Source: Dolichospermum sp. LEGE 00240
Lineage (GTDB): Bacteria; Cyanobacteriota; Cyanobacteriia; Cyanobacteriales; Nostocaceae
Assembly (NCBI RefSeq): GCF_015207875.1
Contig: NZ_JADEVZ010000009.1
Coordinates: 1-64,000, forward strand
DNA: 64,000 nucleotides
Reading direction: 5' to 3'
Part shown: piece after piece, positions 35,649-45,966 of the stretch
Layout: every line of letters starts with the position of its first letter
How positions within the stretch are numbered: the stretch's first letter is position 1
Program-made: the position numbers and the translations under genes
The notes under the pieces: model-generated
The model's database searches: none
Told to the model about the DNA's origin: nothing
Seen by the model: the letters and a program-made list of their open reading frames with translations, nothing else

Positions 35649-36674
35649 TTAAGCAGTTACCTTTTCACTTTCTAAACGAGCCAATCTTTCAGCTAATAGT
35701 TTTTCCAAAGAAATCAAAGCTTTGGTGAAACCATCAATACCTTCTGAGAGTTTATCAGAAACCATGCGATCTGCTTGCAGCAGCGCTTCGCTATCGCCAT
35801 TGTGTATTTGATCAAACGTAGCTTTATCAACAGAGATTTTGGCAATTGGTAAACCTGCTGCTTTTGCAGGATCAAGTTTGCGCGGTAATTCAGCCACAGT
35901 GTTTTGCAATTCTGTCAACAAACCAGGAGAAATAGTTAACAAATCGCAACCAGCCAATTCTGTAATTTCGCCGATATTACGGAAACTAGCGCCCATGACC
36001 TCGGTTTTATAACCAAACTTTTTATAGTAGTTATAAATTGTGGTGACAGACAATACACCTGGATCTTCTGCGGAGGGATAGCTGTCCCGACCAGTATCTT
36101 TTTTGTACCAGTCAAGAATCCGACCCACGAAAGGAGAAATTAAAGTGATCCCAGCTTCCGCACAGGCGATCGCTTGGTGCAAACCAAATAGTAAAGTTAA
36201 GTTACAGTGAATACCTTCTTTTTCCAAAATTTCCCCAGCTTTGATACCTTCCCAAGTGGAGGCAATTTTAATCAAAACCCGCTCTTTAGAAATACCAGCA
36301 GCTTTATACTGAGCGATTAAATCCCGTGCTTTAGCTACAGTAGCATCTGTATCATAAGATAACCGAGCATCTACTTCTGTAGATACCCGACCGGGGATAA
36401 TTTGTAATATCTTTAATCCAAAAGATACCGCCAAACGATCAAAAGCCAGAGATACCACCTGGGCTTGACTAGCACCAGCGCCCGCATCTTTTTTAGCTTT
36501 GAGTAAAGTTTGATCAACAATATCCTGATATTCCGGCATTTGTGCCGCAGCGGTAATCAGTGAGGGATTGGTAGTAGCATCTTGAGGTTTAAACTGTTCA
36601 ATTGATTGGATATCTCCGGTATCCGCTACCACAACGGTTACTGCCCGTAGTGCTTCTAGTAAGTTCTTAGGCAT
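35649..36674 (-). CDS. tal: Transaldolase
   Basis: A 341-residue class I transaldolase of the oxidative and reductive pentose phosphate routes, transferring a dihydroxyacetone unit. The Schiff-base Lys lies in [15 protein letters not shown] near residue 135. Other signatures are [13 protein letters not shown] near 28 and [19 protein letters not shown] near 160. I place the start at ATG 36674, with GGAG seven bases upstream, not at the TTG four codons before it. pyk and gap follow upstream on the same strand; in heterocystous strains these sugar-catabolic genes cluster. Confidence 0.95.
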   Translation of the reverse strand: MPKNLLEALRAVTVVVADTGDIQSIEQFKPQDATTNPSLITAAAQMPEYQDIVDQTLLKAKKDAGAGASQAQVVSLAFDRLAVSFGLKILQIIPGRVSTEVDARLSYDTDATVAKARDLIAQYKAAGISKERVLIKIASTWEGIKAGEILEKEGIHCNLTLLFGLHQAIACAEAGITLISPFVGRILDWYKKDTGRDSYPSAEDPGVLSVTTIYNYYKKFGYKTEVMGASFRNIGEITELAGCDLLTISPGLLTELQNTVAELPRKLDPAKAAGLPIAKISVDKATFDQIHNGDSEALLQADRMVSDKLSEGIDGFTKALISLEKLLAERLARLESEKVTA

Positions 36675-36717
36675 AACATACTCCAATGTCAGTGGTCAGT
36701 TGTTCGTTGTCAGTGGT

Positions 36718-36856
36718 TAGGGAACAGGGAACAGGGAACAGGGAATAGGGAATAGGGAATAGGGAATAGGGAATAGGAAATAGGTAGGATATTGAATTTT
36801 TCTTACCTCTTGCCTCTTGCCTCTTGCCTCTTGCCTCTTGCCTCTTGCCTCTTGCC
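36718..36856. repeat. STRR heptamer tracts between tal and pyk
   Basis: Successive GGGAACA, GGGAATA and CTTGCCT heptamer runs, several copies each, without spacers. The 216-bp gap has no gene. Confidence 0.9.
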
Positions 36857-36890
36857 AATTACCCATTACCAATTACCTATTTTAGATGCG

Positions 36891-38321
36891 TCATGCCGTA
36901 ATTGGCTGTCCAATAGAATGCACTTTAATTAAACTTGTTGTTCCAGATTGACCAATTGGGACACCAGAGGTAATCACCACCTTGTCTCCTTCTTGAACCA
37001 AACCACTAGCAACAACAGTCTCTACCACATTCACAAACATTTCTTCAGCATTGTGAACAGGTTGAATAAGTAAAGGTTCTACACCCCAAGATAAAGCCAA
37101 TTGACGATAAGCGGTACAGTCGGCAGTAAGCGCGACAATCGGTGTGCTGGGACGATATTTAGACACCAGTTTGGCTGTACTTCCTGATGTTGTATTGCAG
37201 AGAATCGCTTTTGCACCGGTTTCATAGGCAATGCGACACACCGATTGAGATACTGATTCTGTCACTGTCAAACTACCCGCTTTCGGACTCCAAGAATGTC
37301 TATGTCCCTCTTGGAGTACAGTTTCTGTTCTTAAAGCGATATTGTGCATAGTTTGAACAGCAGCTATGGGATATTCGCCCATTGCGGTTTCTCCAGATAA
37401 CATCACCGCATCTGTTCCATCTAAGATTGAGTTAGCAACGTCTGTGGCTTCAGCGCGAGTGGGGTCAGGGGCGCTAATCATAGACTCTAACATTTGGGTA
37501 GCCGTAATCACTGGTTTACCAGCTTGATTACAACGACGGGCAATTTCTTTTTGAATCAGGGGGACTTCATAAATCGGTACTTCCACCCCCAAATCACCAC
37601 GGGCAATCATAATTCCGTCCGCGACTTGCAGGATAGCATCTAGCTGTTCTACTGCTTCCGCTCGTTCAATTTTGGCAATGAGGCGAATCTTTGAGCCAGC
37701 ACCTTCAATCATCCGGCGTGCAGGTTCGAGGTCTTGGGGCGATCGCACAAAGGACACTGCTACCCAGTCTATACCTAATTGTATCCCAAATCGCAAATCC
37801 ATTAAATCCTTTTCTGTAATTGAACTTACAGGTAAAGGAGTTGCGGGTAAATTTACACCTTTGTGAGAAGAAATCAAACCGCCGATATTTACATGAGCGC
37901 GAATTCTATCAGCGTCACGACTGGTAACAGTTAATTTCACCCGACCATCATTAATTAAAATCGGTTCGCCACAGCGCATCATGGCGAATAGAGTGGGTAG
38001 AGGTAAGGGTAACTCATCAATATTTTCACCCTTCTCTTGTAAAAGAAAAGTCACCTCAGTTCCAGCTTCCAACATTAACCCTTCCGGTGGTAATTTCCCC
38101 AACCGAATCTTTGGACCACACAAATCCTGCATAATTGCAATTGGCTTATGTAAATCCTTGCTAATTTGTCTTAAATGATGAAAAACCTGAGCGTGAGCCT
38201 CATAAGCACCATGAGAAAAATTCAACCGCGCCATATTCATTCCCGCTCTTACCAAAGCTTCTAACTTCTCAGGTGAAGATGTAGCAGGTCCAATAGTACA
38301 AACAATTTTAGTGCGACGCAT
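36891..38321 (-). CDS. pyk: Pyruvate kinase
   Basis: A 476-residue pyruvate kinase (phosphoenolpyruvate + ADP to pyruvate + ATP). Signatures: RRTKIVCTIGPATSSPE at the N-terminus, RLNFSHGAYEAH near 33, the catalytic Lys in IRLIAKIERAEAV near 222, MIARGDLGVEVP near 245 and PVITATQMLESMI near 272. It lacks the C-terminal PEP-utilising extension found on longer cyanobacterial isozymes. Lies between gap and tal on the same strand. Confidence 0.96.
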   Translation of the reverse strand: MRRTKIVCTIGPATSSPEKLEALVRAGMNMARLNFSHGAYEAHAQVFHHLRQISKDLHKPIAIMQDLCGPKIRLGKLPPEGLMLEAGTEVTFLLQEKGENIDELPLPLPTLFAMMRCGEPILINDGRVKLTVTSRDADRIRAHVNIGGLISSHKGVNLPATPLPVSSITEKDLMDLRFGIQLGIDWVAVSFVRSPQDLEPARRMIEGAGSKIRLIAKIERAEAVEQLDAILQVADGIMIARGDLGVEVPIYEVPLIQKEIARRCNQAGKPVITATQMLESMISAPDPTRAEATDVANSILDGTDAVMLSGETAMGEYPIAAVQTMHNIALRTETVLQEGHRHSWSPKAGSLTVTESVSQSVCRIAYETGAKAILCNTTSGSTAKLVSKYRPSTPIVALTADCTAYRQLALSWGVEPLLIQPVHNAEEMFVNVVETVVASGLVQEGDKVVITSGVPIGQSGTTSLIKVHSIGQPITA

Positions 38322-38465
38322 AAGTATGTAAGGAGTAACGTTAAGGTAGCACGCTCCGTTAAGCCCTGGAAGAGGCAGGGGAGCAGGGAGCGGGGAGCAG
38401 GGGGAGAAGAATATTAATCTTGCTCTTACCTCTTGCGGTTCTCACTGTCACCTGTCACCTCTCAC

Positions 38466-39539
<1,074 letters not shown>

Positions 39540-39648
39540 TTAATTCTAGTCTGACTTAGCTGATTCTTACAGTCACAAAAGGCATAAAGTTAATTTAACT
39601 GGCATATTTTAAGGTTTAGTTATTGTTCTTTGATGACTTGTGATCATT

Positions 39649-39846
39649 AAAGGTTGTTTAAAAGGTATAAATTTATATATCTATGGGCGACGGTCAGTCG
39701 CGGCTACACAGACAAAACCCATCTTCATGGGTTGAAAACCTTAATTTTTCGTTAGTCCACACAGGTAGACTTTGTTTGTGTACTAGCGTTCGCGTCAGCG
39801 TGCCGGAGGCATCTTTATAATCGCCGGAAACTTTTCAAACATTACC
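39649..39846. mobile_element. MITE-like element (degenerate copy)
   Basis: It shares tips (AGGTTGTTTAAAAGGT ... ACTTTTCAAACATTACC) and core (GCGGCTACACAGACAAAACC; CACAGGTAGACTTTGTTTGT) with the better copy at 55641-55839. It has a palindrome (GCGTCAGCGTGCCGGAGGC) inserted near 39790. Non-coding. Confidence 0.65.
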
Positions 39847-39930
39847 TTTTCCCTAGCTTCCAATCTTCACCACCAGTTAAATTACCTAAATAATCATCAA
39901 TAATATCTGGTAATTCTCTCACTTGATAAT
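39842..39930 (-). pseudogene. DUF29 C-terminal remnant (downstream)
   Basis: Directly after the stop of the DUF29 gene the minus strand again encodes a DUF29-like tail (VRELPDIIDDYLGN, then LTGGEDWKLGKR and a stop). It has no start. It looks like the end of a second copy left by unequal recombination. Confidence 0.7.
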
Positions 39931-40449
39931 TTACCTTTTCCCTAATTTCCAATCTTCACCACCGGGTAACTGTATTAACAGTTCAGCAATAGTTTTTGGT
40001 AACTCTTTCACAGAATGTAAATGAGTCAATTCCAAAAATTTCCTAGCGATAGAGATTACCTCATTTTTATTAACCATTTCCGCTAATTGAAATTCATTAT
40101 AAATCCCATTCAAAACTTCTAAACTAGCGTCAGCTATGGCTAATTCAATTTCATCTTCTAACCAACTATCCCATTCATCTTGATTGATATAATAGGATTT
40201 TTTATTTTCTTTGAGATTTATTTTTTTAATTTCCACTAACGAATTGCGAATAGAAGCAACCCAGGAATTAGTTAATCGGTTTTCTATTTGGTTTTTAATT
40301 AAATGAATTAACAAAATTCTCAAAAATGCTTGAATATTTCGTAAAATCGCTTGTTTACTCATCCCCTCTAATTCATCAACAATAGCTAAAGCATCGCTGT
40401 AACGTTTTTCTAAAATACTATTTCTAAGGTCTATTAATTCTTGAGTCAT
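39931..40449 (-). CDS. DUF29-family protein
   Basis: A 172-residue DUF29 protein, a family very common in cyanobacteria and of unknown function. Signatures: MTQELIDLRNSILEKRYSDA, ALAIVDELEGMSKQAILRNI, LLIHLIKNQIENRLTNSW and SIRNSLVEIKKINLKENKK. I start at ATG 40449, preceded by AAAGG seven bases upstream; the longer frame from 40476 adds nine residues with no homology. It is flanked on both sides by DUF29 tails and has a close paralogue at 57007-57498. Confidence 0.85.
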   Translation of the reverse strand: MTQELIDLRNSILEKRYSDALAIVDELEGMSKQAILRNIQAFLRILLIHLIKNQIENRLTNSWVASIRNSLVEIKKINLKENKKSYYINQDEWDSWLEDEIELAIADASLEVLNGIYNEFQLAEMVNKNEVISIARKFLELTHLHSVKELPKTIAELLIQLPGGEDWKLGKR

Positions 40450-40460
40450 ATTGATTACCT

Positions 40461-40537
40461 TTACTCTAATTTCCAATCTTCACCACCGGGTAAATTACCT
40501 AAATAACTATCAATAATATCTGGTAACTGACCACACA
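40461..40537 (-). pseudogene. DUF29 C-terminal remnant (upstream)
   Basis: Just upstream of the DUF29 gene the minus strand encodes QLPDIIDSYLGNLPGGEDWK then a stop, again the end of a DUF29 protein. The body of this copy is missing. It shows that a tandem DUF29 array once stood here. Confidence 0.65.
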
Positions 40538-40740
40538 AGTAAATTCACAGAATCAAACCGGATTCCCATAGCATAAATAGTGCGGTATGTATCGGTTTGA
40601 TAATTGCTGCGAATTTCAAATACTCACTTAGGCTAGAGATGGCTTATTTGCTTGGCTTCCATACCCACTTCCTGCGGTGCTAGTTGATGGTTATTTTCAG
40701 TTAATGGAAATAACCAACTTTTAACTTTGTGGATAGATAA

Positions 40741-40848
40741 TTACCCCAAAAAGCCAGCGAGTAGTAGTGGTAATAGTATCAAAGCAGACCCAATTAAAAC
40801 CAGGGTGGCTGGATCAATTTTAATGTGGTTCTTTTGTGGATTACGCAT
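40741..40848 (-). CDS. 35-residue single-span membrane protein
   Basis: A small frame from ATG 40848: a basic N-terminus (MRNPQKNHIKID) and one hydrophobic helix (TLVLIGSALILLPLLLAGFL), then stop. The basic-then-hydrophobic layout is like small subunits of photosynthetic and respiratory complexes, but I do not recognise it as any named one. No strong Shine-Dalgarno is visible. Coding status rests on composition. Confidence 0.45.
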   Translation of the reverse strand: MRNPQKNHIKIDPATLVLIGSALILLPLLLAGFLG

Positions 40849-40870
40849 TTAGTGAAGTTCCGAAAAATAG

Positions 40871-41014
40871 TTATTTTAACGTGAGTTCGACATAACGATA
40901 ATTTGTGGAAAACTCACCCCACGTAGGAGTCTCAAGCCCTTATTCTCTCGTTGAAAAAATCATAACTCCGTTCGCGTAGCGTCTCCGAAGGAGAAACTCC
41001 GAACTCACGTTATT
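40871..41014. repeat. Inverted-repeat element (AACGTGAGTTC ends)
   Basis: AACGTGAGTTC near 40879 faces GAACTCACGTT near 41001, enclosing about 110 bp with the common GTTCGCGTAGCGTCTCCGAA palindrome. It may be a small non-autonomous element or a large hairpin. Confidence 0.5.
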
Positions 41015-41127
41015 TTAGCACAATTTGAATTCAATAATTATCCGAGCAAAATTAATTCAAGATTTTTAGAAAAAACAAAAATATCTGTATTGTTGATCTG
41101 TTCCCCATCCCCAATATATCACTTATT

Positions 41128-42012
41128 TTATTTACAATCATTTATGCGAATAAATATCTTGTGATAACAGCCTACTGCTTGTCCAAACCAAAGCCTATCT
41201 AAATTTCCCACACAAGCTTTTCCCAAAGACGTTCCTACAGGTTTAGGTAAATATCCTATGGGGGTATCTGTAGATAATTGGAAATGAGATTCTATATTGG
41301 TTATATTTTCTGGTTTCCATCCCACTTTTTGACGAAATTTTTCATCTATTTTATCATCAAAATTAATTTGACCATTATTTTCTTGTTTCCAGATTTTAGT
41401 TTGGACACTAAAACCAAATCTATTTTCACTAGCATTTAACCACAAATTGTCTATATTCTGTAAAGCTTCACAAGGAAAATTTTCAATGGCTCTGGTACTT
41501 AACCAATTATTATTTTCTCTGTTAGTGATTTTCAACATTACTGATTGTGTTTCTTTGGCAGCAGCTTCCCAATTCTTAGCTTGTAAATATTGACTCAATT
41601 GAGTATAATTATCTTGTCTATGCTGAGGATGCCAATAAATCCACTCTTGAATTTGATAGGATGAAAAAAAAGATAACAATGGAATGCAGGATATTATGAT
41701 TAATATCGAATATCTAGTTATAAAAGCAATTAATTTATGAATTTTTTGGTAATAGCGTTGATTGTTTGTTAGTATAGCCAGAAACTGGGAAATTTTTTTC
41801 ATATCCTCATCTACAAATAAATATATGAGGAAAAATGGTAAACACAAAAATACCAAAGTGATGATAAAATTCCCAACTGGATTATTAGTGAGTTCTGGTG
41901 TGAGAATAATTAGAGGTATTGTAAAATATACTAACGTCCATACCAAAAAAAGCTTGCAAATTAAAACAAGCAACTTCAACAAAAATTTATTAACTATCAA
42001 ATATTTGATCAT
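41128..42012 (-). CDS. Membrane-anchored GUN4-domain protein
   Basis: A 294-residue protein. Two or three membrane helices lie in the first ~120 residues (LLVLICKLFLVWTLVYFTIP; FIITLVFLCLPFFLIYLF; YSILIIISCIPLLSFF). A GUN4-like domain follows (YTQLSQYLQAKNWEAAAKET; IENFPCEALQNIDNLWLN; FGFSVQTKIWKQ). GUN4 proteins bind porphyrins and stimulate Mg-chelatase. Membrane-tethered, divergent versions are common in Nostocales and have no proven role. It is convergent with nothing and divergent from the rluA-type gene 14 bp away, so the two starts are almost back to back. Confidence 0.85.
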   Translation of the reverse strand: MIKYLIVNKFLLKLLVLICKLFLVWTLVYFTIPLIILTPELTNNPVGNFIITLVFLCLPFFLIYLFVDEDMKKISQFLAILTNNQRYYQKIHKLIAFITRYSILIIISCIPLLSFFSSYQIQEWIYWHPQHRQDNYTQLSQYLQAKNWEAAAKETQSVMLKITNRENNNWLSTRAIENFPCEALQNIDNLWLNASENRFGFSVQTKIWKQENNGQINFDDKIDEKFRQKVGWKPENITNIESHFQLSTDTPIGYLPKPVGTSLGKACVGNLDRLWFGQAVGCYHKIFIRINDCK

Positions 42013-42026
42013 ACTCTATATATTTT

Positions 42027-43646
42027 ATGATTTACCTGCATCCGCTTTCAGATTTTATCTCATCTAATTTGATCATTACTTCGGCACAGCCTAACTATTA
42101 CTATGAAGGAAAATGTCCCCAAACAGGGGAAATACTCAGATTACCCCGTACCCCTTTAGCCGAAGCTATAGCTAATAGTCTTATGCAACAAATTGAGCAA
42201 AATCATCTTTATTCCCAGGAGGGAAAAATGTATGGTATTTTGTTGGTTGAATTACCCAATGGTGAACCAAGAGTTATTAAAGCATTTTCTGGTTTATTAA
42301 ATGGTAATAGTATGGTTCAAGGTTGGGTTTCACCAATTCCTGGTAGAGAAGAAGTGGCTTTATTAGAAACTCAGACTTTAGCCAAGTTAGAAGCCATTAA
42401 ACAAGAAATTATTAGCCTTGAGAAACTTTCAGAAAGAGAAGAATATAAAACTCTATCTGCTGAATATACTGAACAGTTACAGGCTCTTAGTTTACACCAT
42501 TATCATAGCAAACTACAACGACAGACACAACGTCAAGAATTTTGGCAAACTCTCACGGATGAATCCCTAAAAATTGCGCTGGAACAATTGGCAGCAGAAA
42601 GTCGTCTACAAGGAATTGAACGTCGCAATCTTAAACGTCGTCAAAATGAAATTTTACAGCCTTTACAGAAAATCATCACATCAGCAGATCAGAAAATTGC
42701 CGCACTAAAACAACAGCGTAAACAATTATCCCGACAGTTACAAACAGAAATGCACGCTGCTTATAGCTTAACTAATTTTCAAGGACAATCTTTATCTCTA
42801 CAGAAATTATTACCAGCAGGAACACCAACGGGAACGGGAGAATGTTGCGCTCCTAAATTATTACATTATGCAGCTACTCATCAACTAAAACCTTTAGCAA
42901 TGGCTGAATTTTGGTGGGGTAATTCTACCGTAGAGGATAAAATACAGGGAGAATTTTATGGTGCTTGTTTGGAAAGATGTCAGCCATTAATGGGATTTTT
43001 GCTATCAGGATTAAAGCCAAATCAAGTAGAAATAATTTATGAAGATGAATGGCTAATTGCTGTCAATAAATCATCAGGATTATTATCTGTTCCTGGTCGT
43101 TATTTTCATAATCAAGATAGTGTAATTAGTCGTTTACGTTATTTATATCATCAAGAAATAATTGCGGGACATCGTTTAGATCAAGATACTTCGGGAATTT
43201 TATTAATTGCTAAAGATGCAATTACTTATTCTCAAATAAGTAAACAATTCCAAAAAAGACAAGTATCTAAAGTTTATGAAGCTTTACTTGCAGGTGTTCT
43301 CAATATTCAGGAAGGTGAAATTAATTTACCTTTGTGGGGAAATCCTGACAATCGCCCTTATCAAGAAGTGAATTTAGCACAGGGTAAACCTAGTTTAACT
43401 CGCTTCCGCGTGATGAACAGGGAAGGCAATTATACTCGTGTGGAATTTGTACCCATTACCGGACGTACCCATCAATTACGGGTTCATGCTGCGGATAAGA
43501 GAGGACTGGGAATGAGTATTTTGGGGGATAAACTCTATGGTGATCATCAGAATATTGGGAGATTATATCTGCACGCAAGGGAGTTGAGGTTTCAGCATCC
43601 TCATGTCAATAAAATCTTGCATTTACAAGTAAAAACACCATTTTAA
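42027..43646 (+). CDS. RluA-family RNA pseudouridine synthase with long N-terminal domain
   Basis: A 539-residue protein. The C-terminal ~220 residues are an RluA-type catalytic domain: YEDEWLIAVNKSSGLLSVPG, the active-site AGHRLDQDTSGILLIAKD with the catalytic Asp, and ITGRTHQLRVHA. The ~310-residue N-terminal part contains coiled-coil and Cys segments (GECCAPKLLHYAATHQLKPL) that match the longer cyanobacterial/proteobacterial RluA-like group. The target is probably rRNA or tRNA uridine; the exact site cannot be told. Confidence 0.9.
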   Translation: MIYLHPLSDFISSNLIITSAQPNYYYEGKCPQTGEILRLPRTPLAEAIANSLMQQIEQNHLYSQEGKMYGILLVELPNGEPRVIKAFSGLLNGNSMVQGWVSPIPGREEVALLETQTLAKLEAIKQEIISLEKLSEREEYKTLSAEYTEQLQALSLHHYHSKLQRQTQRQEFWQTLTDESLKIALEQLAAESRLQGIERRNLKRRQNEILQPLQKIITSADQKIAALKQQRKQLSRQLQTEMHAAYSLTNFQGQSLSLQKLLPAGTPTGTGECCAPKLLHYAATHQLKPLAMAEFWWGNSTVEDKIQGEFYGACLERCQPLMGFLLSGLKPNQVEIIYEDEWLIAVNKSSGLLSVPGRYFHNQDSVISRLRYLYHQEIIAGHRLDQDTSGILLIAKDAITYSQISKQFQKRQVSKVYEALLAGVLNIQEGEINLPLWGNPDNRPYQEVNLAQGKPSLTRFRVMNREGNYTRVEFVPITGRTHQLRVHAADKRGLGMSILGDKLYGDHQNIGRLYLHARELRFQHPHVNKILHLQVKTPF

Positions 43647-43757
43647 TTAGGAAATATAATTTGTCAAAAGATATTGACAAATACTTTAGACTTATTTTAT
43701 TATAACAAACGTTCAATATAAAATCCATGATCCCCCTGGTGAAGAGCAAGCCATGTT

Positions 43758-44339
43758 ATGCCAAAAATTGTTGACCACGAACAATACCGCAAAGAATTAC
43801 TCAGTCAATGTTTTGATTTATTCGCGGCAAAAGGCTATGCAGCTATTACTATGCGGCAGATTTCTGCGGGGTTAAAGGTTTCCACAGGTACGCTGTATCA
43901 TTATTTTCCCAACAAACAAGCTTTGTTTGAGCAATTGGTGGAAGAAATTAGTCAGCAGGATGTCATTACAGCTTTAACAGAATTTGGAGGAAAAAAAACC
44001 TTATCAGAATTGATGGAAACTTTAGGTCAATACCTTGTTAAAAATGAGGATTATTTAATTAAATGGACTTATTTATGGGTTGATTTTTGCCAACATCAAG
44101 ACTCAAAAATAATCTTAAATAATAGCACTGTTTTTAAACGGGCTAATCAACGATGTCAGCAGGTAGCCTGTGATTTATTAGGTGTTCGAGATGTCGTATT
44201 AGCATCTTTTGTTTTGAGTTTTGTGAATGGTGTTGTTTTAGAGAAATTGTGGGGTAATGAGAACATTGATTTTCCCGAACAGTGTAAGCTGTTAGGAGAA
44301 ATGATTACGGCATATTTACAGCAAAAAGCCCAGAGTTAA
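43758..44339 (+). CDS. TetR-family transcriptional regulator
   Basis: A 193-residue repressor-type protein. The N-terminal HTH is typical (CFDLFAAKGYAAITMRQISA then STGTLYHYFPNKQALFEQLV). The C-terminal ~140 residues form the ligand-binding part. It is the first gene ahead of devB-devC-devA on the same strand with a 57-bp gap to devB, so it most likely controls that exporter and itself. Its ligand is unknown. Confidence 0.88.
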   Translation: MPKIVDHEQYRKELLSQCFDLFAAKGYAAITMRQISAGLKVSTGTLYHYFPNKQALFEQLVEEISQQDVITALTEFGGKKTLSELMETLGQYLVKNEDYLIKWTYLWVDFCQHQDSKIILNNSTVFKRANQRCQQVACDLLGVRDVVLASFVLSFVNGVVLEKLWGNENIDFPEQCKLLGEMITAYLQQKAQS

Positions 44340-44396
44340 ATTAATAATTAACAGCCATAAATACCGATAAATTTATTTTGTGATGAGGTAGTGAAA

Positions 44397-45686
44397 ATGA
44401 GTTACAAACTGTCGTTTAAATCCCCAAGTCCAGGTTTGATTGGTTTAATGCTTGCGGCTACTGCGATTCCATTAGGAATTGTCATTTATGGAGTTTCTAA
44501 TTTTGGACAATTGGGTAAAACTTCTGTGACAGAATCAAAATCAATTGTCCCTGCTCCTCAAGCAGTCACCGCTTTAGGAAGATTAGAACCAGAAACAGAA
44601 ATAATTAAGTTATCTGCACCTTTAGCATTGGATGGCGATCGCATTGTCGAAGTATTAGTCAAAGAAGGTGATCATGTTAAATTAGGACAAGTAATTGCTA
44701 TTTTACAAACCCGTGATCTCTTAAAAAATGCTGTTATTCAAAGCACGAAACAAGTCAAAGTTGCTCAAGCTAAACTTGCACAGATTAAAGCTGGAGCTAA
44801 ATTAGGAGAAATTCAAGAACAGTCGGCAATTATTGAACGAATTAAAGCCCAATATACAGGAGATAGACAAGCCCAAGAGGAAAATATTGCTCGCATATTA
44901 GCCCAATGGGAAGGTGATAGAATTGCCCAAACAGCAACTATTAATAAAGTAACCGCAGAACTTAAAAATGCCGAATCAGAATATAAACGCTATGAAAAGT
45001 TATTTTCGGAAGGGGCAGTTTCTAATTCTGTAATTGATAGTAAACGTTTAAATGTGGAAACGGCTAAACAGACATTAAGTGAGTCCCAAGCTATTCTCAA
45101 CCGGATTAACACTACAGCCAATAAACAATTAGCCGAAGCTAAAGTTGCCCTTAATCGCATTAATACTACTAGCAATAAACAAATTAGGGAAACTCAAGCT
45201 AAACTGAATAGTATTGCCGAAGTTCGTCCTGTAGATGTGCAGTTAGCGCAAACAGAAATTGAGAGTGCGATCGCTAATCTCAACCGAGCAAAAACTGAAC
45301 TAGAAGCAGCTTATATTCGCGCCCCTATGGCGGGACAAATTATCAAAATTCATACCCGCGTCGGTGAAAAAATTGGTGATCAGGGAATTGCTGACTTTGC
45401 CCAAACTAACAAAATGATGGCAGTAGCAGAAGTTTATCAAACCGATATTAGTAAAGTCAAATTAGGACAAAAAGCCATCATCACCAGTCAAGGATTTCCA
45501 GGAAAATTACAAGGTACAGTCCAGCAAATTGGCTTACAAGTCAACCGTCAGAATGTTTTTAGTGATCAACCAGGAGAAAATTTAGATAGTCGCATTGTCG
45601 AAGTAAAAATTCGCCTAACTCCTGAAGATAGTAAAAAAGTTTCTGGCTTAACTAACTTACAAGTACAAACAGCAATTAAATTGTAA
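44397..45686 (+). CDS. devB: DevB-type membrane-fusion protein
   Basis: A 429-residue HlyD-family adaptor. One N-terminal anchor (LIGLMLAATAIPLGIVIYGV), the lipoyl half (LDGDRIVEVLVKEGDHVKLG), a long coiled coil (~110-300) and the closing half (IRAPMAGQIIKIHTRVGEKI). ATG 44397 has GAGG eight bases upstream and is preferred to the GTG at 44391. It is the periplasmic part of a DevBCA exporter; in Anabaena DevBCA with HgdD exports heterocyst envelope glycolipids, but paralogues led by TetR genes probably move other compounds. Confidence 0.9.
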   Translation: MSYKLSFKSPSPGLIGLMLAATAIPLGIVIYGVSNFGQLGKTSVTESKSIVPAPQAVTALGRLEPETEIIKLSAPLALDGDRIVEVLVKEGDHVKLGQVIAILQTRDLLKNAVIQSTKQVKVAQAKLAQIKAGAKLGEIQEQSAIIERIKAQYTGDRQAQEENIARILAQWEGDRIAQTATINKVTAELKNAESEYKRYEKLFSEGAVSNSVIDSKRLNVETAKQTLSESQAILNRINTTANKQLAEAKVALNRINTTSNKQIRETQAKLNSIAEVRPVDVQLAQTEIESAIANLNRAKTELEAAYIRAPMAGQIIKIHTRVGEKIGDQGIADFAQTNKMMAVAEVYQTDISKVKLGQKAIITSQGFPGKLQGTVQQIGLQVNRQNVFSDQPGENLDSRIVEVKIRLTPEDSKKVSGLTNLQVQTAIKL

Positions 45687-45693
45687 TTTATTT

Positions 45694-45933
45694 GTAACCG
45701 TTCACGGGGGGTACAAAAAACGCTCTATATGAGATTCCACGAAAACAGCATGAAAAACGTTATAGATTTGATTTTTTTAGGTCATTTGAAATTCGCAAAA
45801 TCTCTATATCGGTTTGCAAATCGTTTTCCAGCCAATTTAAGAACCATTCGTTAATATGTCAAGTTGCCTGAAAAACCCAACAGACAAAGCTTTCAGGTTT
45901 TTTAATAAATTCTCACCCTCTGTGAACGGTTAC
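45694..45933. mobile_element. IS66-derived MITE (240 bp) with 8-bp target duplication
   Basis: Terminal repeats GTAACCGTTCACGGGGGG (left) and CTGTGAACGGTTAC (right) bound a 240-bp element with no transposase. It is flanked by perfect 8-bp direct repeats ATTTATTT at 45686-45693 and 45934-45941. An 8-bp duplication is the hallmark of IS66. The left terminus matches that of the IS66-type element at 1-305, its likely source of transposase. It separates devB from devC. Confidence 0.92.
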
Positions 45934-45966
45934 ATTTATTTCCTGTCAAGGTGCATAAAAAAACTC

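Noticed and set aside
36667-36858. 63-codon open frame upstream of tal, and a CRISPR-like look
   Set aside because: It consists of heptamer runs without unique spacers, so neither a gene nor a CRISPR array.
45856-45966. Upstream in-frame start for devC
   Set aside because: Most of those codons lie in the IS66-derived MITE and have no DevC-like sequence; ATG 45967 gives the family N-terminus.
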